Below are positions 52,769-62,297 of a stretch of 64,000 bases of DNA, one piece after another (within the stretch, counting starts at the first letter, position 1; the number at the start of each line of letters is the position of its first letter). Made by a program: the position numbers and the translations under genes. The DNA is taken from assembly GCA_041741155.1 (NCBI GenBank), contig JBGSKO010000120.1:21158-85157 (forward strand), written 5' to 3'. Source of the DNA: M3007 sp041741155 (GTDB lineage: Bacteria > Bacteroidota > Bacteroidia > Chitinophagales > Saprospiraceae). The notes under the pieces are model-generated. The model was not told the origin of the DNA, did no database searches, and saw only the letters and a list, made by a program, of their open reading frames with translations.

Positions 52769-54508
52769 TTATTTCTGAACGATAAACTTCTTGGTCAGCG
52801 TGCCTTGCTTGGTGGCAATACGAGCGAGGTAGGTGCCCGAAGCCAGTTGCGGCAGTTGGTACGAAAGCATATCGTTGGTCAAGCCATCGCGGGTCTCGTT
52901 CAAGATTACGCGGCCGCTCATTTCGGCGATAGTGATGGTAGCATCCGTAGCCTGATCAAAAGCAACCTGGAGATTAAGGGTCTCCACGATCGGGTTCGGG
53001 CGGATCTGCATGGTGGATTCAGCCAGCGGTGTCTCGTCGGTGGTGTTCACCAGGTCGAGGTACATGCGCAGCACAGCGCTTGGGCCGCCTTCAAAGCCGC
53101 CGGTAAACCACGTGCTGTTGAATACCAGCGTGGAAGGCGCCGGGAGTGCAGCGTCCTGGTCGAATGCATGGAACACATTTTTGCTGGTACCGGTGTACTC
53201 GGCAGCAATGACATAACGCGCGCCATTTTCCAGTTGAATGCCGGGGTTGCCGCTCAACAGATCCAGAATTTGAATTTGCTGGAGGGTAAAGCCGGCCAGG
53301 CCGGTTGGCGCTTCGTAAGGAGCGATACCCAACCACTCGAAGCTGGGGGAGATTAACGCGGAGTTGTCAAAACTGCCCGCGACATTGAAATCCACGTCAT
53401 CATTGACTTTGAAGAAGTAGATATCGGTAACTACGTCTTCTACGGGAAGGTCCGTAGCGTTGGTGGTGAAGGCAAATTCAATGGTATTCACCATGTACTG
53501 CTCCAGGTTGTTCGGAGCGAGGGTATACATAGCGCCTACACCCCAGGAGTCGCCGATGGTGCCGGGGCGGAAGCCCGTAGTAGCGCCGTCGTCTTTGGCG
53601 AAGAGTTTTTCGGTAACGTAGAACTGGGTTGCGCCGCGTCCTTGTACCGGCGTAACGCCGCCAAGATCAGGGGTGGCCGTGTACTCCAGTTTGTATGTGC
53701 CAATCGGGAGTTCCGGAGCGTACAGGCCTGGAATGACAAAGAAACTATCCGTTACACCGGCGGCCAGTTCCGGGAGCGTTTCCGTAGCGGAGTAGAGTAC
53801 GTTGTTGTTGACATCAAGCACCTTGGTGCCCAGTACGACATTGTTCAGGTTGTTGCCGGTATTATTGGTAAGGCTAAGACCAAAACCGAATGTGTCTGTG
53901 GCGATTTGGTTAACCGGTGTCTGCTTGCTCAATGCCGGGAAGAAAAAGCTGGGGATGCTGACTTCCGGACGGAGGAGACAGACTTCGACGGAAGCACCGG
54001 CCTTCAGGGCATTGTCAACGTGGTCGGTCATAAAACGGCTCATGAAAAAGCACGGGATGGTCGTCAAGCCCGCTTGCGGCTGGGTGGCGCCGATGTTCTG
54101 AGTCGAACAGTCGTTTTGTGATGCGGTGCCACTATTGTTGGCGATCAGCGCAATCACAGCCCCGGCTTGTTGAGCGTTGTAGGCCTTGATGGAAAAGCCA
54201 CATACCCCGCGACGAATCATAGCGGCTTTGCCCGTCAATTGACCGGCAGGAATGGAGTCGCAGCCCAGGGAGTCCGGCGTAATGTCATACCCCCACGCTG
54301 GAGCGCCACAGATAACCGAGTTGACGGATCCGCCCCAGTCGGCAGTCCCGTAACCGCAGGCACCTTCATAAAAATCGGTAGCGGTACCGTTTACGGTTAC
54401 ACGGATAACGACGCCGGAGGCTGCCGTTTGCGCCACAACCTGCGACGAAAAAAGCGATGAAGCGATCAGCAGGGCCAGGCCTGCCAGTTTTGTAAATAAA
54501 TTTTTCAT
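52769..54508 (-). CDS. PA-domain T9SS-secreted protein
   Basis: 579 aa from the ATG at 54508, which opens a signal peptide (LAGLALLIASSLFSSQVVA). Residues ~55-180 resemble a protease-associated (PA) domain (AAMIRRGVCGFSIKAYNAQQ, AGAVIALIANN). Several beta-sandwich regions follow; the end is a T9SS type A domain (MQIRPNPIVETLNLQVAF ... GTLTKKFIVQK). No protease active site is present, so it may bind carbohydrate or protein, or be a stand-alone PA adhesin. It has a strong terminator and is divergent from the DUF1800/DUF1501 pair. Confidence 0.85.
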   Translation of the reverse strand: MKNLFTKLAGLALLIASSLFSSQVVAQTAASGVVIRVTVNGTATDFYEGACGYGTADWGGSVNSVICGAPAWGYDITPDSLGCDSIPAGQLTGKAAMIRRGVCGFSIKAYNAQQAGAVIALIANNSGTASQNDCSTQNIGATQPQAGLTTIPCFFMSRFMTDHVDNALKAGASVEVCLLRPEVSIPSFFFPALSKQTPVNQIATDTFGFGLSLTNNTGNNLNNVVLGTKVLDVNNNVLYSATETLPELAAGVTDSFFVIPGLYAPELPIGTYKLEYTATPDLGGVTPVQGRGATQFYVTEKLFAKDDGATTGFRPGTIGDSWGVGAMYTLAPNNLEQYMVNTIEFAFTTNATDLPVEDVVTDIYFFKVNDDVDFNVAGSFDNSALISPSFEWLGIAPYEAPTGLAGFTLQQIQILDLLSGNPGIQLENGARYVIAAEYTGTSKNVFHAFDQDAALPAPSTLVFNSTWFTGGFEGGPSAVLRMYLDLVNTTDETPLAESTMQIRPNPIVETLNLQVAFDQATDATITIAEMSGRVILNETRDGLTNDMLSYQLPQLASGTYLARIATKQGTLTKKFIVQK

Positions 54509-54803
54509 AACAACAGCGGATGAATTAGTGAATTGTAGTGAATGCGTAAAATGTTCAGCGGCGAATATAGGCTCATTAGCGCATTGCCAAGTACGTTTGG
54601 TCCCTTTCCGTAAAAAATTTACACAACTTCGGGGCTTCTGTTTCTTTTTTTTAAACCTTTGACGACCCAATCCGTCGAAGCCGCCGTATGTGATGGCACT
54701 GACCTTCCAGGGTTTCTACAATCCGGGAGGTTTTGGCCGGAATTACATCCACCAAACAGCCGCGTTGTCACCCGCTTTTTTCACAAAAAAACAATCTGCG
54801 CAA
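54509..54803. other. Divergent intergenic region
   Basis: 295 bp between the PA-domain gene and the DUF1800 gene. It presumably holds both promoters, but no full TTG-TAnnTTTG match was found. A degenerate left half of a family A repeat (GACCTTCCAGGGTTT) lies at 54702-54716. The plus-strand frame is open from 54690, but that part lacks a sensible protein start. Confidence 0.4.
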
Positions 54804-56456
54804 ATGGCTTCACTCGCACCCTTGTCCGGGACGCTGGGACATCGCCGGGCAGCACACCTGCTCCGCCGCACCAGTTACCGCTTCACCAAAGCCAAAGTGG
54901 ACCAATTGGCCAACATGACTGCCGCTCAGGCGGTTGTGTCGCTTTTGGTTACCCCTACGCTGCAAATCGCCCAGCCCGTTTATGACGATGCGGCAACCCC
55001 TGCCGTCGAAAACGCCACCTGGCTCTTGCCGCCAGGACTGCCGCTGCCCACCGACGACAATACGCTGCGCCGGTATGTGATGGGCTGGTGGGTCAATGAA
55101 GCGCTGTACGACCCCGGCATCACGCATAAGATGGCGTTTTTCTTGCATCAGCATTTGATTGTCACGGCCAATTCTTCCACCAATGCAGCCTTTTTTGATT
55201 ACCTCACCCTGATGCGTTGGGGTGCATTGGGTAATTTCAAAAAACTGGCCACCAAGATTGTGACCGACAACTGCATGTTGTTGTACCTGAACAATCAACA
55301 AAATACTAAAACCAACCCCAACGAAAACTTTGCCCGCGAGTTCTTCGAACTGTTCACAATCGGGAAAGGCCCGCAAATCGGTCCGGAAGACTACACCAAC
55401 TACACCGAGTACGATATCGAACAGGCGGCCCGTGTACTTACCGGCTTTCGCATTCGCAACCAGCGCGACTTACTCGATCCTGAAACCGGAATCCCGCGCG
55501 GCAATACGGTGCTCAATCAGCACGACACCGGCAACAAAACGTTTAGCAGTAAATTTCAGGGCACGACCATCACCGGGGCCACTACCGCCAATAATATGTG
55601 GGTGGAACTGGACAGTTTCGTGAACATGGTGTTTGCCCAACCGGAAGTATCGCGCAACTTCTGCCGCCGGCTGTACCGCTGGTTCGTCAGCCGGAACATC
55701 ACTCCGGAAATCGAAACGGACATCATCGAACCGCTCGCTGCTGCTTTCCGGGCGGGCAACTATGAGATCAAACCCATCGTCCAGCAACTGCTCGAAAGTC
55801 AGCACTTTTTTGATGCGGACGACTCCGACAACGCCGACGAAATCGTGGGCGGCATGATCAAGTCGCCCCTCGAAATGACGCTCCAGATGATCTCTTTTTT
55901 CAACCTCACGATTCCCAGCCCTACGGCCAATCCGCGCGGGCATTACCTGAACCTGTACTCCAACGGCATCATCCAGCGGTTGCTTTTGCCTGCCGGTATG
56001 CCGATCTTTTTTCCCAGCGACGTGGCCGGATACCCCGGCTATTACCAGGCGCCGGAGTACAGCCGCCAGTGGTTCAACTCCAGCACGATCATTCCGCGTT
56101 ATAAATTTCCCAAACAACTGCTCACCGGCAGAATGGAGCACGGCGCCACGCCTACAGCATCCATTTTTCTGCAGTTGAACATCGTGACCTGGGTGCGCAA
56201 CAGCGGTTTTTTCAGCGACCCTTCCGACCCGTACGCACTCGTGCAGGAACTTGTCAAATACCTCCTGCCCGAAACCATTGATGCCGAGCGGTTCAACTAT
56301 TTTTACAACGACGTTTTTCTCGACAACCTGCCTGCGGCAGACTGGACGTATGAATGGCAGAACTATCTCAGCACGAATAACCTGACGGAAGTCAAAATTC
56401 CGCTGGAAAAACTGCTTAATGCCATCATGTACGCTCCGGAGTTTCAGACCTTCTAG
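54804..56456 (+). CDS. DUF1800 family protein
   Basis: 550 aa from the ATG at 54804 (MASLAPLSGTLGHRRAAHLLRR, where DUF1800 proteins normally begin). Conserved family segments: LLRRTSYRF at the start, LQENP-type region NENFAREFFELFTIG, YTEYDIEQAARVLTGFR, VGGMIKSPLEM. DUF1800 genes are typically paired with DUF1501 genes, as here (51 bp apart), and are widespread in Planctomycetes and Bacteroidota; the pair's function is not established. No signal peptide is obvious. Confidence 0.9.
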   Translation: MASLAPLSGTLGHRRAAHLLRRTSYRFTKAKVDQLANMTAAQAVVSLLVTPTLQIAQPVYDDAATPAVENATWLLPPGLPLPTDDNTLRRYVMGWWVNEALYDPGITHKMAFFLHQHLIVTANSSTNAAFFDYLTLMRWGALGNFKKLATKIVTDNCMLLYLNNQQNTKTNPNENFAREFFELFTIGKGPQIGPEDYTNYTEYDIEQAARVLTGFRIRNQRDLLDPETGIPRGNTVLNQHDTGNKTFSSKFQGTTITGATTANNMWVELDSFVNMVFAQPEVSRNFCRRLYRWFVSRNITPEIETDIIEPLAAAFRAGNYEIKPIVQQLLESQHFFDADDSDNADEIVGGMIKSPLEMTLQMISFFNLTIPSPTANPRGHYLNLYSNGIIQRLLLPAGMPIFFPSDVAGYPGYYQAPEYSRQWFNSSTIIPRYKFPKQLLTGRMEHGATPTASIFLQLNIVTWVRNSGFFSDPSDPYALVQELVKYLLPETIDAERFNYFYNDVFLDNLPAADWTYEWQNYLSTNNLTEVKIPLEKLLNAIMYAPEFQTF

Positions 56457-56467
56457 CCTGGTCGCGT

Positions 56468-56500
<33 letters not shown>

Positions 56501-56507
56501 GTTTGAT

Positions 56508-58166
56508 ATGAAACGTCGCAACTTTCTGAAAATACTGCCTGCCGCTGGCGTCTCTTCTTTCGTCGTCAACGGATTTGCCCTCAAGCCTTTTGCCAACAGC
56601 CGTCTCGCCAAAATCGTCGGCGATTGCTCCGATATCCAGGAGCGCGCCCTCATTCTGATTCAGCTCAAGGGCGGCAACGACGGCCTGAACAACCTCATTC
56701 CCATCGCGCAATACGACCAATATGCCCTGCTCCGCCCAACCACCCGTATCCAGGAAACGGGCGCAGGCGCGTATATTGATCTCGATACTACACTCAAAGA
56801 CAGCAAACGCGTGGGGTTGCACCCCGCGATGTCTGCGGTGAAAGCTATGTACGACAAGGGTATGGTTAATGTTATCCAGGGTGTCGGCTACCAAACGCCC
56901 AACCAGTCGCACTTCAAAAGTACCGACCTGTGGTTGACCGGCGGCGACGGTACGCCCGACAATTTCAGCATCCCATCCGGCTGGATGGGCCGCTCCCTGC
57001 AGGCTCTCTTTCCGGATGTGGAAGGCGCGCCCACACCCGATATGCCCGATCCGCTCGGTATCCAGATCGGCGACTCCAACCCCTCGCTGGGTTTCCACAC
57101 CGAAACCGAGCACCAAAACGCCATCAACCTGACCGGACAGGATCCTGCCGGGTTTTACTCCCTCGTGCAAACCATCGGCGGAGCGCCCATAACCAACCTG
57201 CCGGACAGCGACCACGGCGACGAACTGTCCTTCATCATGTCCGTGGAGCAAAGTGTGAACAAATACGCCGAGCGTATCACGGATGTGTTCAATGCCGGTG
57301 CGAACATCGGCGCCTACCCGGCTACCGGGCTGGCGAACCAGCTCAAAACCGTAGCCCGGCTGATCCGCGGCGGCTGCAAAACCAAAATTTACCTCTGCTC
57401 CCTCGGCGGCTTCGATACCCACAATGCACAGGTGGATTCGGGTGACACGTCGCTCGGTGCGCATGCCACCCTGTTGCAAACCCTTTCGGAGGCTGTTCAG
57501 GCATTTTTTGACGATCTGGAAAAAATGTCTATCGGCGAAAAAGCTATCGCTTGCACCTTCTCCGAGTTTGGCCGCTGCGCCAAGGAAAATGGCTCGTTTG
57601 GCACCGACCACGGTACCCTGGCGCCGATGTATATTTTCGGAAAAACAGTCAATCCCGGCGTTTCTGGCACCAATGTGGACCTCGATAATCTCGGCAACGG
57701 GAACCAACTCCAGGGAATTCAGCACGACTACCGGCAGGTATTTGGTACGCTGCTGCAGGACTGGATCGGCGCCAACAACTGGGTGATGCAGGAAACCATG
57801 TTTGAGGACTACGCCAAGGTGCCGCTCGTTGGCAGCGCCTACGTCGTGGACCCGCAGTGCTACTACGGCGGCTCAGTCACCGTTGTGGATGATCTCTTCG
57901 ACACGGGAAACAAACTCGGTATTTACCCCAACCCCGCCCGCAGTACGGCCGAGGTGGTGTTCGATACCCGGGAGGCGTACCACGGACGGCTCAGCGTACA
58001 CAGCCTCGGCGGGTCGCTGGTATCCAACCAGCCCGTGCAGGTGTATCCGGGCGACAACCGTTTTTACATTGAGGTGCTGAATATGCCGCCCGGAACCTAC
58101 TTCGTCCGCCTGGAAAACGCCCTGACCGGTGTAGCCAAAGTGGCGAAATTGAGCGTGGTACGGTAA
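56508..58166 (+). CDS. DUF1501 family protein with Tat signal and T9SS domain
   Basis: 552 aa. The N terminus KRRNFLKILPAAGVSSF is a twin-arginine signal (RRxFLK). The body is the DUF1501 (sulfatase-like fold) domain: LILIQLKGGNDGLNNL, LHPAMSAVKAMYDKG, ACTFSEFGRCAKENGS, GTDHGTLAP. The last ~80 residues are a T9SS type A domain (IYPNPARSTAEVVF ... VAKLSVVR). So it should be folded in the cytoplasm, exported by Tat and then sent over the outer membrane by T9SS. Part of a two-gene unit with DUF1800. Confidence 0.93.
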   Translation: MKRRNFLKILPAAGVSSFVVNGFALKPFANSRLAKIVGDCSDIQERALILIQLKGGNDGLNNLIPIAQYDQYALLRPTTRIQETGAGAYIDLDTTLKDSKRVGLHPAMSAVKAMYDKGMVNVIQGVGYQTPNQSHFKSTDLWLTGGDGTPDNFSIPSGWMGRSLQALFPDVEGAPTPDMPDPLGIQIGDSNPSLGFHTETEHQNAINLTGQDPAGFYSLVQTIGGAPITNLPDSDHGDELSFIMSVEQSVNKYAERITDVFNAGANIGAYPATGLANQLKTVARLIRGGCKTKIYLCSLGGFDTHNAQVDSGDTSLGAHATLLQTLSEAVQAFFDDLEKMSIGEKAIACTFSEFGRCAKENGSFGTDHGTLAPMYIFGKTVNPGVSGTNVDLDNLGNGNQLQGIQHDYRQVFGTLLQDWIGANNWVMQETMFEDYAKVPLVGSAYVVDPQCYYGGSVTVVDDLFDTGNKLGIYPNPARSTAEVVFDTREAYHGRLSVHSLGGSLVSNQPVQVYPGDNRFYIEVLNMPPGTYFVRLENALTGVAKVAKLSVVR

Positions 58167-58416
58167 GGGGCAAGCCCCGATTTATAAGTCAAAAGGGAGA
58201 TTCTAGAAGGGTGTTTTTGGTGACTCTTATACTCGTCAGTAAACACCACCCTCGAATCTCCCTTTTCCCGTATTACACCGCAGGCTATACCGTGTCTACC
58301 GGCGTGCATGGTCGCTTCCGTTTTCGGGTACTACTCCCTCATCCCGTGCATGTTGGTGTGGGCGTTTTTGCTGGTACTGCTGGGGCAGGACATGTGTGGA
58401 AGGGGGGCAGGAACGC
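58167..58416. other. Intergenic region after the DUF1501 gene
   Basis: 250 bp. The first 100 bp hold a palindromic element (58191-58266). The rest could encode the hydrophobic start of an 82-codon plus-strand frame from 58308, antisense to the next gene for most of its length, which I do not accept as a gene. Nothing else is recognisable. Confidence 0.4.
58191..58266. repeat. 76-bp imperfect palindrome
   Basis: AAAAGGGAGATTCTAGAAGG at the left pairs with CCCTCGAATCTCCCTTTT at the right, around a 10-nt centre. It is 24 bp after the DUF1501 stop, probably an mRNA-end structure or a solitary MITE-like element. Confidence 0.75.
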
Positions 58417-58875
58417 TTAGATATTCGCGTCCAGCGGCTCGTCTCCCAGAAGTGGCTGTTCAAATTTCGTTCTGCCAAAAGCCCAATAAACGCCCAGCCA
58501 AATTCCACCGAGGTAGGCCGCAGCAAAACCGAAAACGTATATTCCCAGACCTGTAAGAATCGAAATCACTACAAAAGGCACCGCCGTCAGCACAAAGGTT
58601 ATCGCCAACGCCGTGCGCCAGGATCCATATTCCGATTGCCGGCGCCGGTACTGTACGGAAAGCGCCAGCCACAGGAGCGCCAACGAGGGCAGCGAAAGCG
58701 CTGCACCATATAACACCATGATTCCCCAGAGAAATGGCGCGTCGAAATCCATGCTAAAGATATCAACCAGGCCGTATAGCGCTGATCCAAGGTAGAAAAA
58801 GATTGGACCTGAAAGGATTCCGACAAACCAGATTTTCAGTGCGGCGTGGAGTGGAGCAGGTTTGTTGTTTTGCAT
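58417..58875 (-). CDS. Small integral membrane protein, unknown function
   Basis: 152 aa with four strongly hydrophobic segments (~12-35 IWFVGILSGPIFFYLG, ~45-70 LWGIMVLYGAALSLPSLALL, ~87-110 TALAITFVLTAVPFVVIS, ~112-130 GIYVFGFAAAYLGGIWLGV). No family recognised. The first Lys-rich 12 residues suggest a cytoplasmic N terminus. Possibly cotranscribed with the DUF2452 gene 55 bp upstream. Confidence 0.65.
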   Translation of the reverse strand: MQNNKPAPLHAALKIWFVGILSGPIFFYLGSALYGLVDIFSMDFDAPFLWGIMVLYGAALSLPSLALLWLALSVQYRRRQSEYGSWRTALAITFVLTAVPFVVISILTGLGIYVFGFAAAYLGGIWLGVYWAFGRTKFEQPLLGDEPLDANI

Positions 58876-58930
58876 ACCGGATACAGTTGTAATGAAATTC
58901 TATGCGCTCTTTTACGCACTTGCCCTTTGC

Positions 58931-59386
58931 CTATTTCAGCACTTCCCACGTATGATCCCCCAGCAACCGCACCGTGGCTAAGTGTTCGTACGGCGCCCGG
59001 CGGCCCCACTCCCCCGGGGCGACCATCGAAAGCAGGTGCGTGCCGTCAGTTTTGCGCTGGTACAGGTGGTAGATGTGGTGAATGACCGGCTGAAACGGGA
59101 TTTCGGCCTGGTAAATAGCCTCCGAAATACTCATCCGGCTTTGCAGCGCTTTGGCCTGATGGACGAGCGTCTCCATTTGCTGGCGCAACTGTTCCATCTG
59201 GCGATCCGTCTGGTCGTACATCGCGGTCATGGCGTTGCCGCGGATACGGCCCTTGTCTTCCGGACGGATGACCGCGCCGCCCGCCGTGTGGGCGTATGGC
59301 AACAAGCCCGGATTTTCGGCCACCTTGTCCTTGTCTATCGGGTTGACGAAAGCGTCGTTCGGGTCGTTTTTCTTTTTTGTGGACAT
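58931..59386 (-). CDS. DUF2452 domain protein
   Basis: 151 aa, soluble. Pattern fits the Bacteroidota DUF2452 family: N-terminal Asn/Pro/Asp-rich start, central amphipathic helix (MYDQTDRQMEQLRQQMETLV), then FQPVIHHIYHLYQRK and a C-terminal LLSMVAPGEW ... HTWEVL. Function unknown. Confidence 0.82.
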   Translation of the reverse strand: MSTKKKNDPNDAFVNPIDKDKVAENPGLLPYAHTAGGAVIRPEDKGRIRGNAMTAMYDQTDRQMEQLRQQMETLVHQAKALQSRMSISEAIYQAEIPFQPVIHHIYHLYQRKTDGTHLLSMVAPGEWGRRAPYEHLATVRLLGDHTWEVLK

Positions 59387-59408
59387 GAAAATGCTGCGAT
59401 GAGAATTG

Positions 59409-59416
59409 CAAAGGTA
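59409..59416 (-). promoter_or_regulatory. Candidate -7 element (TACCTTTG) of the DUF2452 gene
   Basis: TAnnTTTG match on the minus strand, 22 nt before the ATG. No TTG with ideal spacing. Confidence 0.4.
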
Positions 59417-59459
59417 GAAGCGCGCTTAACAACAGAAAAGGGCCAATGGTTGTCCCGTT

Positions 59460-61085
59460 TTACCCTTTAAAATACCCGACGCCCCGGTCTTTCGGATATT
59501 CCACCGAATAAGAGAACTGGATTTTTTTGGTTTGTCCGGCAGGTACTTCGACGTTCCACTCGAGTTTGCCAAATTCTGCATTGACTTTGGCGCCGCCGCG
59601 GTCCGTCAGTTCGACCACGATATCTTTTTGTCTGGAAATGGGAAACTGGTCCAGCAGATCCACGATGACGCTTTTCGGCTTGTTGTTTTTGATCGAAATC
59701 TCGAACTGGTACGTTTCCCTGATTTTGGAACCGAAAATCTTCCGGCGTTCGGTGAAATCTTTCGGCTGCACCCGTTTGATGGTCAGTTGCTCGTCGCGGC
59801 CCAGGGAGAGCAGGAGGGTGTCGGCGGTGGTTTGCGGGTTCACCAGGGTTTGGCCGACATAGGTGTCCTGAAAGAAGATATTCGCCTGGCCTGCCAGCAG
59901 GTTATACTGGCCGTAATTGGCGATTTTGGCGAGCAGGAACACGGCAGGCTCTACTTTAGGCACGGCATGGTACTCGTAGGCTGCCGGGATGTCTCGTTCT
60001 TCCAGCGTGACGATATTGTCTTTGTCGTCGGCGAGAATGTCTTGTGGCGTGGGCAGGTCGAAGGTGGTGAGGAATTCGGCTTCCTGCGGCGCTTCTTCTG
60101 CGGCCGGCTGGCCGGCTACGCCTATGCGGTCCTGGGCCATGTTGGGTGCGGCAATTTGTTCCATTTGGTACACATTGCCGTAAGCGTTTGCCTTTTGATC
60201 CTGATAATAGGCCACTGCACGAAAATCAACGTACACCGGATTCAGGATCGGGCGGTCGTTGTTGGACAGCGGTTGGGCAGAAGACAGGTGCAGCGCCACG
60301 CTTTTCCAGTCGAACCCGGTGTTGTTGCGCACGTTGGCCTTGTAGGTGAGTTGCAGGGGTTTGTCCAAGCCTGCCGAACGCAGGTCGTACAGGGGCGCCC
60401 AGAAGGCATTGCCGACGATATACGTACAGGAGATTTCGAGGTTTTGTGCGCCGTTTGCGTCAATTTTCAGAGTGATTTCACCGGTTTGGCTGCCCGTATT
60501 GGGTTGCAGTCGAGTCAGTTCGGTTTGCAGGCGTTCGTACACGGTCTTGATCCCGCGCTGGGCAAGCGTCAGTTTTTGTTGGCGGTTGCGAATTTCCAGC
60601 AAACGTTGCCGGTAGAAATCTGCCAATTCCTGCAATTGGGCGACGGTGAGCGTTCCGGTTTGTCCGCCGGCAGAAGTGCCTACCCGCGCACTGTTTTTTT
60701 GCAGCATCTGGATTTCGTCCTCCAGCACTTTGGTTTCCTGATCGTTTGCCACGAGTACGTCGCCGAGCAGGGTCAGGGAGTCGCGGATCGCCAGCGCACG
60801 CGGATTTTCCGGGACGGGCGCGGGGTCTTTTAATTGAAAAACAGCGGCGTTCAGCCGGGCGTCGCCTTTGATTTTTACCTGCAAACTATTGCCGTTGAAA
60901 TGCGGCGACAGGTTTTCAAAAACAACCTCGGATGTGCCGGCAGGCACTTTTGCCGCAGCAATACTGGTGATTTTGGCCCCGTACCGGTAAACGGTCACTT
61001 CAGAAATTTTAGGTGTAACGGGGTTGCCGGCCCGGAGTATAACGGCGCCGGCGGTGAGCAGCAGAATTACAAAGAAGGTGCGCAT
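59460..61085 (-). CDS. DUF4139/DUF4140 (mucoidy inhibitor MuiA-like) protein
   Basis: 541 aa from the ATG at 61085, which opens a signal peptide (MRTFFVILLLTAGAVILRA); the 16-codon longer start is rejected. N-terminal DUF4140 domain (~22-120, VTVYRYGAKITSIAAAKVPAG), a coiled-coil stretch (~130-200), then the DUF4139 beta-rich domain (~210-541, SCTYIVGNAFWAPLYDLR, LHLSSAQPLSNNDRPILNP, ending SYSVEYPKDRGVGYF). Homologues are exported proteins; one fungal/actinobacterial relative gave the name mucoidy inhibitor A, but its role is unclear. Confidence 0.88.
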   Translation of the reverse strand: MRTFFVILLLTAGAVILRAGNPVTPKISEVTVYRYGAKITSIAAAKVPAGTSEVVFENLSPHFNGNSLQVKIKGDARLNAAVFQLKDPAPVPENPRALAIRDSLTLLGDVLVANDQETKVLEDEIQMLQKNSARVGTSAGGQTGTLTVAQLQELADFYRQRLLEIRNRQQKLTLAQRGIKTVYERLQTELTRLQPNTGSQTGEITLKIDANGAQNLEISCTYIVGNAFWAPLYDLRSAGLDKPLQLTYKANVRNNTGFDWKSVALHLSSAQPLSNNDRPILNPVYVDFRAVAYYQDQKANAYGNVYQMEQIAAPNMAQDRIGVAGQPAAEEAPQEAEFLTTFDLPTPQDILADDKDNIVTLEERDIPAAYEYHAVPKVEPAVFLLAKIANYGQYNLLAGQANIFFQDTYVGQTLVNPQTTADTLLLSLGRDEQLTIKRVQPKDFTERRKIFGSKIRETYQFEISIKNNKPKSVIVDLLDQFPISRQKDIVVELTDRGGAKVNAEFGKLEWNVEVPAGQTKKIQFSYSVEYPKDRGVGYFKG

Positions 61086-61262
61086 GGCGTAAAAATTTAG
61101 TTGAGCAGGTTGAACGGGGTTGTCAACGGGCACAAGATGCAGATTGTCTGCGAAATGTAGTTAGATGTTTAACAAGCAGTACCTGCCTCCCAAACCCGCG
61201 CTACTGGCGTAGGGTAGTGTGTTGTACAAATTTTGACCAAAGCCATCCGTTGTAACAATTCT

Positions 61263-61270
61263 TATGTTTG
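61263..61270 (+). promoter_or_regulatory. Candidate -7 element (TATGTTTG) of the YCII gene
   Basis: TAnnTTTG match, 42 nt before the ATG at 61313; upstream TTG is 27 bp away, so support is partial. Confidence 0.3.
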
Positions 61271-61312
61271 CGCTCAAACGTACCTTTAGCTGTAAATAAA
61301 ACTGTTTCAGAT

Positions 61313-61804
61313 ATGAAGACACTACTTCTATTCGCTGTTTCTGGCTTTGCGTTGTTCGCCTGTACCTCAAAACCTGTCCCCGATTTCTATGAACAAATTG
61401 CAGCCGCCGATATGCCGTATGACTCCGTGTTTGCCGCCAAACTGGGCGCTGACGAGTATGGCATGAAGCCCTACGTTATGGCTTTTTTGAAAAAAGGCCC
61501 CAAGCGGGACCAGGATTCGCTCACCGCAGCCAACCTGCAAAAAGCGCATTTGGAAAACATCATCCGTATGGCCGAGGCCGGACAACTGGTGCTTGCCGGG
61601 CCATTTATGGACGCCGGCGAGGTGCGCGGCATCTATATCTTCAATGTGACCACGGTGGAAGAAGCCAGGGCGCTCACCGAAACCGACCCCGCCGTGAAGG
61701 CCGGACGGTTAGCCATGGAATTGCATCCTTGGTACGGTTCGGCGGCACTGTCCTTGCTGACGCCGCTGAGCAAACGTTTGGAGAAAAAAGGAATGTTGGA
61801 TTAA
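61313..61804 (+). CDS. YCII-domain lipoprotein
   Basis: 163 aa from the ATG at 61313, which begins a lipoprotein signal (MKTLLLFAVSGFALFAC, lipobox LFAC). The mature part is a ferredoxin-like YCII domain: YVMAFLKKGPKR, the conserved His helix LQKAHLENIIRMAEAGQLVLAGPF, YIFNVTTVEEARALTETDPAVKAG. YCII proteins are small dimeric enzymes or binding proteins of largely unknown substrates; an envelope-anchored version is less common. Convergent with the lipocalin-like gene. Confidence 0.85.
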   Translation: MKTLLLFAVSGFALFACTSKPVPDFYEQIAAADMPYDSVFAAKLGADEYGMKPYVMAFLKKGPKRDQDSLTAANLQKAHLENIIRMAEAGQLVLAGPFMDAGEVRGIYIFNVTTVEEARALTETDPAVKAGRLAMELHPWYGSAALSLLTPLSKRLEKKGMLD

Positions 61805-61858
61805 ATGCCGGCGTTGTCGGCGAGCCCGTAAGTTGTACCGTTACAATAGGATGATGCA

Positions 61859-62242
61859 TCATTTCACTTTTGCCAAAAACAGTACCTGTCGCTTCTTATC
61901 ACTGGTCATCAACACTTTGAGCGTGTCGGTGGACACATGCAGTACCTTGATGGTACGTTCTTTGTGTGGTTGCCGCGTGGTATCCGTCAGGGCCAGATAC
62001 GCGCCGGAAACCCGGTAGGTTCCGTCCTCGCGGTAGTAGCCCTGGCTGCGAAACGTATAGCCGCCTTCCGGGGTGAGGTAGAGGGAAACAGAGTCGAGCG
62101 GCGTGGTAACATATTTATAATCTTCGTAAAATGCGGCGGCTTGCCATTTGCCCGGCAAAAGGGCGGGGTCGGGCCGGCATCCGGTCAGATAAAAACCAGT
62201 GACTACTGCTAATAAGTACTTCAAATTGAATCGTTTCATCAT
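61859..62242 (-). CDS. Lipocalin-like lipoprotein
   Basis: 127 aa from the ATG at 62242 (or 62239, the next codon). N terminus MMKRFNLKYLLAVVTGFYLTGC is a lipobox signal. The mature ~105 residues look like a small lipocalin-like barrel (LPGKWQAAAFYED, LYLTPEGGYTFRSQGYYREDGTYRVSG). The much longer open frame reaching 62719 is antisense to the OmpA gene and not coding. Divergent from that OmpA gene. Confidence 0.7.
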   Translation of the reverse strand: MMKRFNLKYLLAVVTGFYLTGCRPDPALLPGKWQAAAFYEDYKYVTTPLDSVSLYLTPEGGYTFRSQGYYREDGTYRVSGAYLALTDTTRQPHKERTIKVLHVSTDTLKVLMTSDKKRQVLFLAKVK

Positions 62243-62248
62243 GCCGGG

Positions 62249-62277
62249 CAAAAGTATGGCCCCTCCGGCAATATCAA
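62249..62277 (-). promoter_or_regulatory. Promoter of the lipocalin-like gene
   Basis: Minus strand: TTG (62275-62277), 18 bp, TACTTTTG (62249-62256). The -7 element ends 6 nt before the ATG at 62242, implying a leaderless or near-leaderless transcript. Confidence 0.5.
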
Positions 62278-62297
62278 ATCGTAAATCTAAAATCGTC

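Noticed and set aside
58308..58556. 82-codon plus-strand frame with a hydrophobic start (LIPCMLVWAFLLVLLG)
   Set aside because: Over half is antisense to the membrane-protein gene and its C-terminal part is arginine-rich shadow sequence; no supporting context.
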